Source of the DNA: CBFFRJ01 sp051486985 | GTDB taxonomy: Bacteria > Pseudomonadota > Gammaproteobacteria > Enterobacterales > Enterobacteriaceae | Length of the DNA stretch: 10,832 nucleotides | Assembly (NCBI RefSeq): GCF_051486985.1 | Contig: NZ_JAHVDV010000058.1 | Location: 1-10,832, forward strand | Reading direction: 5' to 3' | Shown here: in pieces, positions 6,621 through 10,832 of the stretch | Position numbering within the stretch: position 1 is the stretch's first letter | Layout: every line of letters begins with the position of its first letter | Notes under the pieces: model-generated | Database searches by the model: none | The model's input: the letters and a program-made list of their open reading frames with translations, nothing else | What the model was told of the DNA's origin: nothing | Position numbers and translations under genes: made by a program

Positions 6621-6745
6621 ATGATTGCCCGGCGATGCACCGTCGACACGGTTATAAAGTATAAAATTCCCTGAATATCGCCCGGCGGGACTTTTTACTG
6701 CGTAACCGCAAAGAAAAAGCGGGGGCATTAGGGCAGTATGTAAAT

Positions 6746-6765
6746 ACTAATGAGAACTACTATCA
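6746..6765 (+). promoter_or_regulatory. Fur box upstream of exbB
   Basis: ACTAATGAGAACTACTATC (6746-6764) matches 13 of 19 positions of the Fur consensus GATAATGATAATCATTATC. In the 7-1-7 form, TGAGAACTACTATCA (6751-6765) matches 12 of 14 fixed positions. It lies about 65-80 bases before the exbB start, beside an A/T-rich stretch (6779-6795) that probably holds the -10. exbBD is a known iron-repressed operon. Confidence 0.75.
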
Positions 6766-6827
6766 ATTCGACGTCGATTTGATATTATTATATTCAGATT
6801 TTGTGATAGGCGTCCTGGAGAAACACA

Positions 6828-7562
6828 GTGGGTAATAATTTGATGCAGACGGATCTTTCCGTTTGGGGTATGTATCAACATGCCGACATCGTCGTGAAGA
6901 TTGTGATGATCGGGTTGATTCTGGCATCAGTAGTTACATGGGCCATCTTCTTTAGTAAAAGCGTGGAATTACTTTCGCAAAAGCGCCGCCTCAAGCGTGA
7001 GCAGCAGTTGCTTTCTGACGTGCGTTCTCTGGATCAGGCCAGCGACATCGCCGCCTCTTTCCACGCCCGCAGCCTGAGCACTCAGCTGATTAACGAAGCG
7101 CAGAACGAACTGGAGTTATCCGCCGGTAGCGAAGATAACGAAGGGATCAAAGAGCGTACTGGTTTTCGTCTCGAACGCCGGGTTGCTGCAACCGGCCGTC
7201 ATATGGGCCGTGGCAATGGCTTCCTTGCGACCATAGGCGCTATCTCCCCGTTTGTCGGCCTGTTCGGCACCGTGTGGGGGATCATGAACAGCTTTATTGG
7301 TATTGCTCAGACGCAGACCACAAACCTTGCCGTCGTGGCTCCTGGTATTGCCGAAGCGCTGCTGGCAACAGCCATTGGTCTTGTCGCGGCAATTCCAGCC
7401 GTAGTCATCTATAACATTTTCGCCCGTATGATCGGCGGCTATAAAGCGACCCTTGGCGATGTTGCTGCGCAGGTTCTGCTGTTACAAAGCCGCGATCTGG
7501 ACCTGGCGGCCAGCTCGTCTGCTAAACCCGTCCATACGGCCCAGAAATTACGAGTAGGTTGA
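6828..7562 (+). CDS. exbB: TonB-system energising protein ExbB
   Basis: This is a 244-residue inner-membrane protein, as in E. coli. ExbB pentamers with ExbD form the proton-driven motor that energises TonB for siderophore and vitamin B12 uptake across the outer membrane. Three membrane segments are visible: about residues 20-42, 130-155 and 165-198, with a cytoplasmic region between the first two. Pore residues Thr148 (FGTVWG), Glu176 and Thr181 (APGIAEALLATAIG) are conserved. The start is GTG 6828 (MGNNLMQTDLSVWG) behind a CTGGAG site 7 bases upstream; the GTG start is also used in E. coli. An internal ATG six codons later is less well placed. It is co-transcribed with exbD (6-bp gap) and has a Fur box upstream. 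Confidence 0.97.
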   Translation: MGNNLMQTDLSVWGMYQHADIVVKIVMIGLILASVVTWAIFFSKSVELLSQKRRLKREQQLLSDVRSLDQASDIAASFHARSLSTQLINEAQNELELSAGSEDNEGIKERTGFRLERRVAATGRHMGRGNGFLATIGAISPFVGLFGTVWGIMNSFIGIAQTQTTNLAVVAPGIAEALLATAIGLVAAIPAVVIYNIFARMIGGYKATLGDVAAQVLLLQSRDLDLAASSSAKPVHTAQKLRVG

Positions 7563-7568
7563 TGTCTC

Positions 7569-7997
7569 ATGGCAATGCGTCTAAACGAAAACCTGGACGA
7601 TAATGGCGAAATGCACGAGATCAACGTGACGCCGTTTATCGACGTGATGTTGGTTCTGCTGATTATCTTTATGGTGGCGGCTCCGCTTGCTACCGTCGAT
7701 GTCAAAGTGAATCTGCCAGCCTCTTCCAGCCAGCCGCAACCCCGTCCGGAAAAACCGGTTTATCTTTCTGTCAAAGCGGATAACACTATGTTTATCGGTA
7801 ACGATCCGGTGACGGACGAAACGATGGTGAGTGCGCTGAATGCTGTGACAGAAGGAAAAAAAGAGACCACCATCTTCTTCCGTGCGGATAAGACGGTCGA
7901 CTACGAAACCATGATGAAAGTCATGGATACCCTTCATCAGGCGGGTTATCTCAAAATTGGTCTGGTAGGCGAAGAGGTCGCGGCCGCTGCTAAATAG
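7569..7997 (+). CDS. exbD: TonB-system proton-motor protein ExbD
   Basis: The 142-residue protein (141 in E. coli) has a short cytoplasmic N-terminus, one membrane helix (about 21-43, INVTPFIDVMLVLLIIFMVAAPL) and a periplasmic domain that contacts TonB. The proton-carrying Asp25 is present in TPFIDVML. The periplasmic domain shows the family's pattern VYLSVKADNTMFIGNDPV and a late KIGLVGEE motif. The start ATG 7569 follows exbB by 6 bases, so translation is likely coupled. The operon ends at the strong terminator at 8012-8041. Confidence 0.97.
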   Translation: MAMRLNENLDDNGEMHEINVTPFIDVMLVLLIIFMVAAPLATVDVKVNLPASSSQPQPRPEKPVYLSVKADNTMFIGNDPVTDETMVSALNAVTEGKKETTIFFRADKTVDYETMMKVMDTLHQAGYLKIGLVGEEVAAAAK

Positions 7998-8011
7998 TTT
8001 CTGTTTTACTG

Positions 8012-8041
8012 AAAAGGCCTGCATGACGCAGGCCTTTTTTT
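8012..8041. terminator. Strong bidirectional intrinsic terminator after exbD
   Basis: AAAAGGCCTGC (8012-8022) and GCAGGCCTTTT (8028-8038) form an 11-bp stem with loop ATGAC. On the + strand a run of seven T (8035-8041) follows, ending exbBD. On the minus strand the stem runs into TTTT, so it can also stop transcripts from the leftward gene pair at 8169-9033. Confidence 0.92.
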
Positions 8042-8168
8042 GCGCGTAAAGCCGCCGGAGAAACCTTAATTTGAGCGTGACTACATCATTTTTAATTTTT
8101 ATTAAAAGACCAACCGTTAACAGAATATTTCACGCTTAATTCGGGGGGAACCAGGGGTCAGGGAAGGG

Positions 8169-8636
8169 TTATTCCACCGCAGGTCTTACGGCGGGCAGGG
8201 AGGCTTCATCTTGCGGGGAGGCCGCGCGCTCTTCCAGGGCGACCGTGGTCACCATCGCCGTGCGGTATTCTTCATCTGCGAGCTTACGACTGATGCGCAG
8301 CGTTGCAGCTTCGCGTGCAAGGATATACTGATAGTTCGCTTCCAGCCTGGCCATGATTTTGTCATGTAATTCAGGTCGCGCTTCAATGATGGCATTGATG
8401 GCAGCACCATAAATCTCTTCTTTTACCTGAAGCGCGTAGATTTCACGGCGGTTTTGCCATTTCAGACGTACCAGCGCGGCCGGGATGGAAACCAGTTCGT
8501 GGGCGATGCGCTGGATAGCGGCATTCTTACTTTGAATTAACGCTTCAATATTTTGCTTTAAGATAAATTCGTCGCTTTTATGGTTGTCGAAAACCAAATA
8601 AACGTCGTTATCTTCAACGTCTTTCACGCTATTCAT
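8169..8636 (-). CDS. Hypothetical helical protein, second gene of an overlapping pair
   Basis: The product is 155 residues from ATG 8636 (MNSVKDVEDNDVYLVFDNHK). A TTG two codons further upstream (8642) is possible, but the ATG lies within the stop of the preceding gene (ATGAATAG) and suits coupled translation. There is no signal peptide and no membrane segment, so it is probably cytosolic. From about residue 25 it is almost all amphipathic helix, rich in Ala, Glu and Arg (for example KEEIYGAAINAIIEARPELHDKIMARLEANYQYILAREAATLRI), and the last 20 residues are a Pro/Ala/Ser-rich tail. I do not recognise the family. The pair sits in place of yghA of E. coli K-12 between exbD and yqhA, which suggests accessory DNA. 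A two-protein complex with the upstream product is a guess from the overlap. Confidence 0.72.
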   Translation of the reverse strand: MNSVKDVEDNDVYLVFDNHKSDEFILKQNIEALIQSKNAAIQRIAHELVSIPAALVRLKWQNRREIYALQVKEEIYGAAINAIIEARPELHDKIMARLEANYQYILAREAATLRISRKLADEEYRTAMVTTVALEERAASPQDEASLPAVRPAVE

Positions 8637-9033
8637 CCCCAAGTTTATAAAACAAAGGCATATCTTTTTCGCGGGTTATGAGATTAAGCCAAATTTCATT
8701 ACCCGCATCATTAATTTCTTTGGTTTTGTCGGCAATAATTTGACTTAATGTCTGAGCGTCGATCTCGCCTTCAGCCTGTAAATCATTAAGTAGTCTGGCA
8801 AAAGTATCGATTTTAACGACGCGAAATAATCGATCTTTTATATGTCGGTCGCGTTCCTCAAGTAACATATTCCGCGATTGCCCGGTACGCGTCACACTGG
8901 CTAATATGTCGCTGGCGTAATCAGAGAGAGTTGTTTTTCCCTGAGTTAAATTACTGTTTTTTTCTGCTTCACCGGAGTCGGATTCTGCAGCGGAAATGTG
9001 AAAGCGAGCCGGGACCAGATTCTCGGGCAGCAT
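8629..9033 (-). CDS. Hypothetical small protein, first gene of an overlapping pair
   Basis: The product is 134 residues from ATG 9033, with an AAGGA site 8-9 bases upstream. The first 35 residues are polar and look disordered (SAAESDSGEAEKNSNLTQGK). The rest is predicted helical and charged, with a basic stretch EERDRHIKDRLFRVVK near the middle followed by IDTFARLLNDLQAEGEIDAQTLSQIIADKTKEI. It has no signal peptide, membrane segment or cysteine. It overlaps the next gene by 8 bases in ATGAATAG, a classic sign of coupled translation. Codons are more A/T-rich than in the flanking core genes, in line with horizontal origin. I do not recognise the family. Its upstream region is shared with the divergent membrane-protein gene at 9137. 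Confidence 0.72.
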   Translation of the reverse strand: MLPENLVPARFHISAAESDSGEAEKNSNLTQGKTTLSDYASDILASVTRTGQSRNMLLEERDRHIKDRLFRVVKIDTFARLLNDLQAEGEIDAQTLSQIIADKTKEINDAGNEIWLNLITREKDMPLFYKLGDE

Positions 9034-9086
9034 TTCTAATATCCTTTAATATCAACAGGGTGGGGTAAGTCCAGGCGTGAGGTTCG

Positions 9087-9115
9087 TTGACAATATCATG
9101 GCGCACTTTTAAAAT
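9087..9115 (+). promoter_or_regulatory. Near-consensus sigma-70 promoter for the 9137 gene
   Basis: A perfect -35 TTGACA (9087-9092), a 17-base spacer and -10 TAAAAT (9110-9115, 5/6) lie just ahead of the orphan membrane-protein gene. Transcription would start near 9122, leaving a leader of only about 15 bases with a GGAG ribosome site (9126-9129) before ATG 9137. Confidence 0.8.
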
Positions 9116-9136
9116 CAAAAAAAATGGAGTCTGCAC

Positions 9137-9643
9137 ATGAACAGTATTTTTTATTCTGTTGTTGCTTTATTGCTGTTGACGGGTGGGGTGCTTTTATTGA
9201 TGCGCGCTAACAATAACCCGTCAGCAGGTAGTGAAAATCTATTGTCGCCACCTCAAAGTAATCCGTTATCGAAAGAGGAAGGGGAAGACCATTTCTCTAT
9301 GCTCATGAATGCCATTACGCCGGTATGGTACTGGCGGGTTAATCATGAATATATCGATTTCCTTCATGCCACCATTAAACGCATGAACATGGCGGAGTTA
9401 AATAGTGTTCCGGGATTATTCGAGGCGCAGCGTCGTTGCAGCGATCTCAATTCTGCGGTGTATAAGTATTACGACAATATAAAAAAGCGTTGTCTTAATG
9501 GTGAGAAAGTCCTGCATTCCGATCTGGATGTGCTAAACCTGCGCCAGTGTTTTCGGGAATTCAGCATGGAGGCCTACCCTGAGCTTGTCACGCTGGTGTG
9601 GCCAGAGTATAAGCGCCCGGAGATCACTCCCGCAGACGTGTAG
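9137..9643 (+). CDS. Hypothetical single-pass membrane-anchored protein
   Basis: The product is 168 residues from ATG 9137, with GGAG 7 bases upstream. Residues 4-23 (IFYSVVALLLLTGGVLLLMR) form one hydrophobic helix, an uncleaved anchor or possibly a signal peptide. A Pro/Ser/Asn-rich linker (about 25-48) follows, then a soluble domain of about 110 residues with many aromatic residues (ITPVWYWRVNHEYIDFLHATIKRM), conserved-looking cysteines (RRCSDLN, KKRCLNG, LRQCFREF) and the ending VTLVWPEYKRPEI. With three nearby basic residues after the helix (R24 and those in the domain) the topology is uncertain. I do not recognise the family. It is divergent from the 8169-9033 pair and upstream of yqhA in the same direction, but with its own strong promoter, and yqhA appears to have another. 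No terminator is seen after it. Confidence 0.72.
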   Translation: MNSIFYSVVALLLLTGGVLLLMRANNNPSAGSENLLSPPQSNPLSKEEGEDHFSMLMNAITPVWYWRVNHEYIDFLHATIKRMNMAELNSVPGLFEAQRRCSDLNSAVYKYYDNIKKRCLNGEKVLHSDLDVLNLRQCFREFSMEAYPELVTLVWPEYKRPEITPADV

Positions 9644-9684
9644 CCGAGTAGTTGGTAAATCGTTGTAAGGGGGTTGGCATAGTG

Positions 9685-9715
9685 TTGCATTTCCGCCAGT
9701 AGGCTGCGGTATACT
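9685..9715 (+). promoter_or_regulatory. Possible promoter of yqhA
   Basis: TATACT (9710-9715) is a good -10. The best upstream -35 is TTGCAT (9685-9690), though the 19-base spacer is longer than ideal. The predicted start is about 25 bases before the yqhA ATG. Confidence 0.4.
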
Positions 9716-9746
9716 GGCTGCGGGTAACACACTCTTAAAGGATGCT

Positions 9747-10241
9747 ATGGAACGATTTCTTGAAAACGCAATGTATGCCTCGCGCTGGTTGCTCGCCCCG
9801 GTTTACTTTGGTCTGTCTCTTGCACTGCTCGCCCTGACAGTTAAATTTTTTCAGGAGATTCTTCACGTTCTGCCCAATATTTTTAATCTGGCAGAAGCCG
9901 ATCTTATCCTGACATTGCTCTCGCTGGTGGATATGACGCTGGTGGGAGGGTTACTGGTCATGGTGATGTTCTCAGGCTATGAAAACTTCGTCTCGCAACT
10001 CGACATCTCCCCTAATAAAGAGAAACTTAGCTGGTTGGGGAAAATGGACGCCACGTCCCTGAAAAACAAAGTGGCAGCGTCGATTGTTGCCATCTCGTCT
10101 ATTCATCTGCTGCGGGTGTTTATGGACGCCAAAAATGTGCCGGATAATAAGCTGATGTGGTACGTGATAATCCATCTGACGTTTGTAGTGTCAGCATTTT
10201 TGATGGGATATCTCGACCGCATGACGCGGGATAAGCATTAA
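9747..10241 (+). CDS. yqhA: UPF0114 inner membrane protein YqhA
   Basis: The 164-residue length equals E. coli YqhA, a UPF0114-family multi-pass inner-membrane protein of unknown function. Three to four hydrophobic segments are visible: about residues 15-35 (LLAPVYFGLSLALLALTV), 53-75 (LILTLLSLVDMTLVGGLLVMVMFSGYENFV), 105-122 (VAASIVAISSIHLLRVFM) and 133-156 (LMWYVIIHLTFVVSAFLMGYLDRM). The family's YENFVSQLD and ISSIHLLRVFMD stretches are present. The start ATG 9747 follows AAAGGA by 4-5 bases. In E. coli yqhA lies beside yghA and exbD; here three unknown genes take the place of yghA. Confidence 0.95.
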   Translation: MERFLENAMYASRWLLAPVYFGLSLALLALTVKFFQEILHVLPNIFNLAEADLILTLLSLVDMTLVGGLLVMVMFSGYENFVSQLDISPNKEKLSWLGKMDATSLKNKVAASIVAISSIHLLRVFMDAKNVPDNKLMWYVIIHLTFVVSAFLMGYLDRMTRDKH

Positions 10242-10287
10242 GAAGGGAGCCTTCTGCGGGAGGCGTTGCTTTCGGGTACGAACATTT

Positions 10288-10507
10288 CCCTCTCCCTGAG
10301 GGAGAGTGTCAGGGTGAGGGGGAATTGTATGTGGGCACGGTCCATCCCCTCTCCCCTCTGGGGAGAGGGCCAGGGTGAGGGGGAATTGTATGTGGGCACG
10401 GACGGTCCCCTCGCCCCTTTGGGGAGAGGGCCAGGGTGAGGGGGAATTGTATGTGGGCACGGACGGTCCCCTCGCCCCTTTGGGGAGAGGGTCAGGGTGA
10501 GGGGGAA
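10288..10507. repeat. Tandem array, 61-bp period, of a GC-rich palindromic repeat (four units)
   Basis: The marker GGAATTGTATGTGGGCACGG recurs at 10321, 10382 and 10443, a 61-bp period. Each unit has a palindrome of the form CCCCTCTCCCC-TTT-GGGGAGAGGG (first unit CCCTCTCCCTGAGGGAGAG), a tail CAGGGTGAGGGGG and, except for the last, the linker with GAATTG...CACGGACGGT. Units 2-4 are nearly identical, unit 1 has diverged in the palindrome. The linkers are near-copies of each other, so this is a tandem repeat and not a CRISPR. The region 10242-10594 between yqhA and the last ORF holds this array plus the short reading frames described elsewhere. The array may form nested hairpins and act as a 3' end structure for yqhA mRNA; no T-run is seen. 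Confidence 0.9.
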
Positions 10508-10525
10508 CATTCCGCACGGATGCTC

Positions 10526-10594
10526 AAGGAGAGTCTGTTGCAGATAGTGGAACACTCCCATGCAGGCTACGTGGAATGGTTCCGTTCACCCTGA
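10526..10594 (+). other. Short leader-like reading frame with good ribosome site
   Basis: AAGGAG (10526-10531) is followed after 6 bases by TTG (10538-10540). This opens an 18-codon frame (QIVEHSHAGYVEWFRSP after the start) ending in TGA at 10592-10594. The very next codon, in the same frame, is GTG 10595, start of the downstream open frame. A second small frame, 22 codons from ATG 10560 to TGA 10626-10628, overlaps both. These could be leader peptides, or the first one may be the true N-terminus of the downstream ORF separated by a nonsense mutation. Confidence 0.4.
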
Positions 10595-10832
10595 GTGCAT
10601 TCTCCCTCTGAAGCCGCTGCACCCGTGAACGTGCAAGGGAGGCTCGCCGCCGCCTCCCTTGCAACCCAGGCTCCCGGCCAGGAAAATCGCCGCTGCGCGG
10701 TCCGTTCGTCTTATGCCGCCGTGCTGTCGGGTCGGGGACCAGCCTGCATCCCTGCAGGCTATCCCCTCCGCCCGCGTCCCTGCGGGCGGTCCCGGCCCGT
10801 CGTCAACGCCTCACCGATTTTCAGCCGGACCG
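10595..10832 (+). CDS. Partial ORF, possible P4 Ash-like protein, cut by window edge
   Basis: A frame is open on the + strand from GTG 10595 to the window edge, 79 codons, rich in Arg, Pro, Ala and Ser. It begins VHSPSEAAAPVNVQGRLAAA and includes SSYAAVLSGRGPACIPAGYP, PLRPRPCGRSRPVVNASPIF. From memory this resembles the N-terminal part of Ash-family proteins of phage P4-type satellites and related Icd-like cell-division inhibitors found in enterobacterial islands. That match is tentative, and I cannot see the rest of the protein. Its own start has no clear ribosome site, but AAGGAG at 10526 precedes an in-frame TTG separated from it by one TGA. The DNA is far more GC-rich than the rest of the window and full of hairpins. 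It may instead be noncoding structured DNA that happens to be open. Confidence 0.42.
   Translation, partial: MHSPSEAAAPVNVQGRLAAASLATQAPGQENRRCAVRSSYAAVLSGRGPACIPAGYPLRPRPCGRSRPVVNASPIFSRT
10632..10663. repeat. Perfect 12-bp hairpin in the GC-rich right end
   Basis: TGCAAGGGAGGC (10632-10643) and GCCTCCCTTGCA (10652-10663) pair perfectly around the loop TCGCCGCC. No T-run follows on either strand. It lies within the putative Ash-like frame. Confidence 0.75.
10741..10789. repeat. Two adjacent related hairpins with shared loop
   Basis: AGCCTGCA-TCCC-TGCAGGCT (10741-10760) and CCGCCCGC-GTCCCT-GCGGGCGG (10768-10789) lie 7 bases apart. Their cores are related 18-mers, GCCTGCATCCCTGCAGGC and GCCCGCGTCCCTGCGGGC, with the TCCC loop kept. 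One stem pair has changed from T-A to C-G on both sides, and a loop-closing A-T has become G-T. Confidence 0.75.

Noticed and set aside
6579..6728. N-terminal extension of MetC by 50 residues
   Set aside because: The ATG at 6578 gives the exact family length, and the extension would be encoded by the MetJ operator.
8637..8642. TTG start for the 8169 gene
   Set aside because: The ATG at 8636 overlaps the preceding stop codon as ATGAATAG and suits coupled translation; TTG adds only two residues.
10288..10507. Possible CRISPR array
   Set aside because: The segments between palindromes are copies of each other, not unique spacers, and no cas genes are present.
10191..10561. Two leftward reading frames of about 107 residues with repeated SPSPWPSPQRGEG-type sequence
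   Set aside because: They are produced by the tandem palindromic repeat, which is open in more than one frame. They lack ribosome sites, and the second overlaps the end of nothing but repeat DNA.

Overview
The window is a stretch of enterobacterial chromosome. The core gene order, with near-identical protein lengths and catalytic residues, is the yqhG – dkgA – yqhD – yqhC – yghB – metC – exbB – exbD – yqhA neighbourhood known from Escherichia coli. Sequence divergence and the accessory genes suggest a relative of E. coli such as the Enterobacter group; the genus is an inference.

Layout, left to right. Bases 1-140 hold the 3' end of an IS110-family transposase and a long hairpin, abutting degenerate copies of a GC-rich palindromic repeat (about 138-267). 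The last repeat copy runs into the 3' end of a secreted DUF3828 (yqhG-like) gene, read leftward. A small putative lipoprotein gene (878-1339, +) converges on dkgA. The leftward yqhD-dkgA pair encodes two NADPH-dependent aldehyde reductases and diverges from yqhC (+), their AraC-family activator. The DedA-family membrane gene yghB (-) follows, converging on yqhC through a terminator. metC (-, cystathionine beta-lyase) diverges from exbB-exbD (+, energisers of TonB transport). Their shared intergenic region carries a three-box MetJ operator on the metC side and a good Fur box on the exbB side. A strong bidirectional terminator ends exbD.

Between exbD and yqhA, where E. coli K-12 has yghA, there are three genes I do not recognise: an overlapping leftward pair (8169-9033) and a divergent rightward single-pass membrane protein (9137-9643) with a near-consensus sigma-70 promoter. 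This looks like an accessory insertion. After yqhA comes a tandem array with a 61-bp period (10288-10507) built on the same palindromic repeat as at the left end. The last 240 bases are GC-rich, rich in hairpins and openly reading on the + strand as a truncated ORF that resembles phage P4 Ash-type proteins, so the window may enter a satellite or prophage remnant.

Functionally the core is aldehyde detoxification (YqhC sensing, YqhD and DkgA acting), methionine biosynthesis (MetC), iron-responsive TonB energisation (ExbBD) and envelope upkeep (YghB). The candidates for novelty are the three orphan genes, the repeat/IS junction with repeat-made protein ends, and the hairpin-rich ORF at the right edge.
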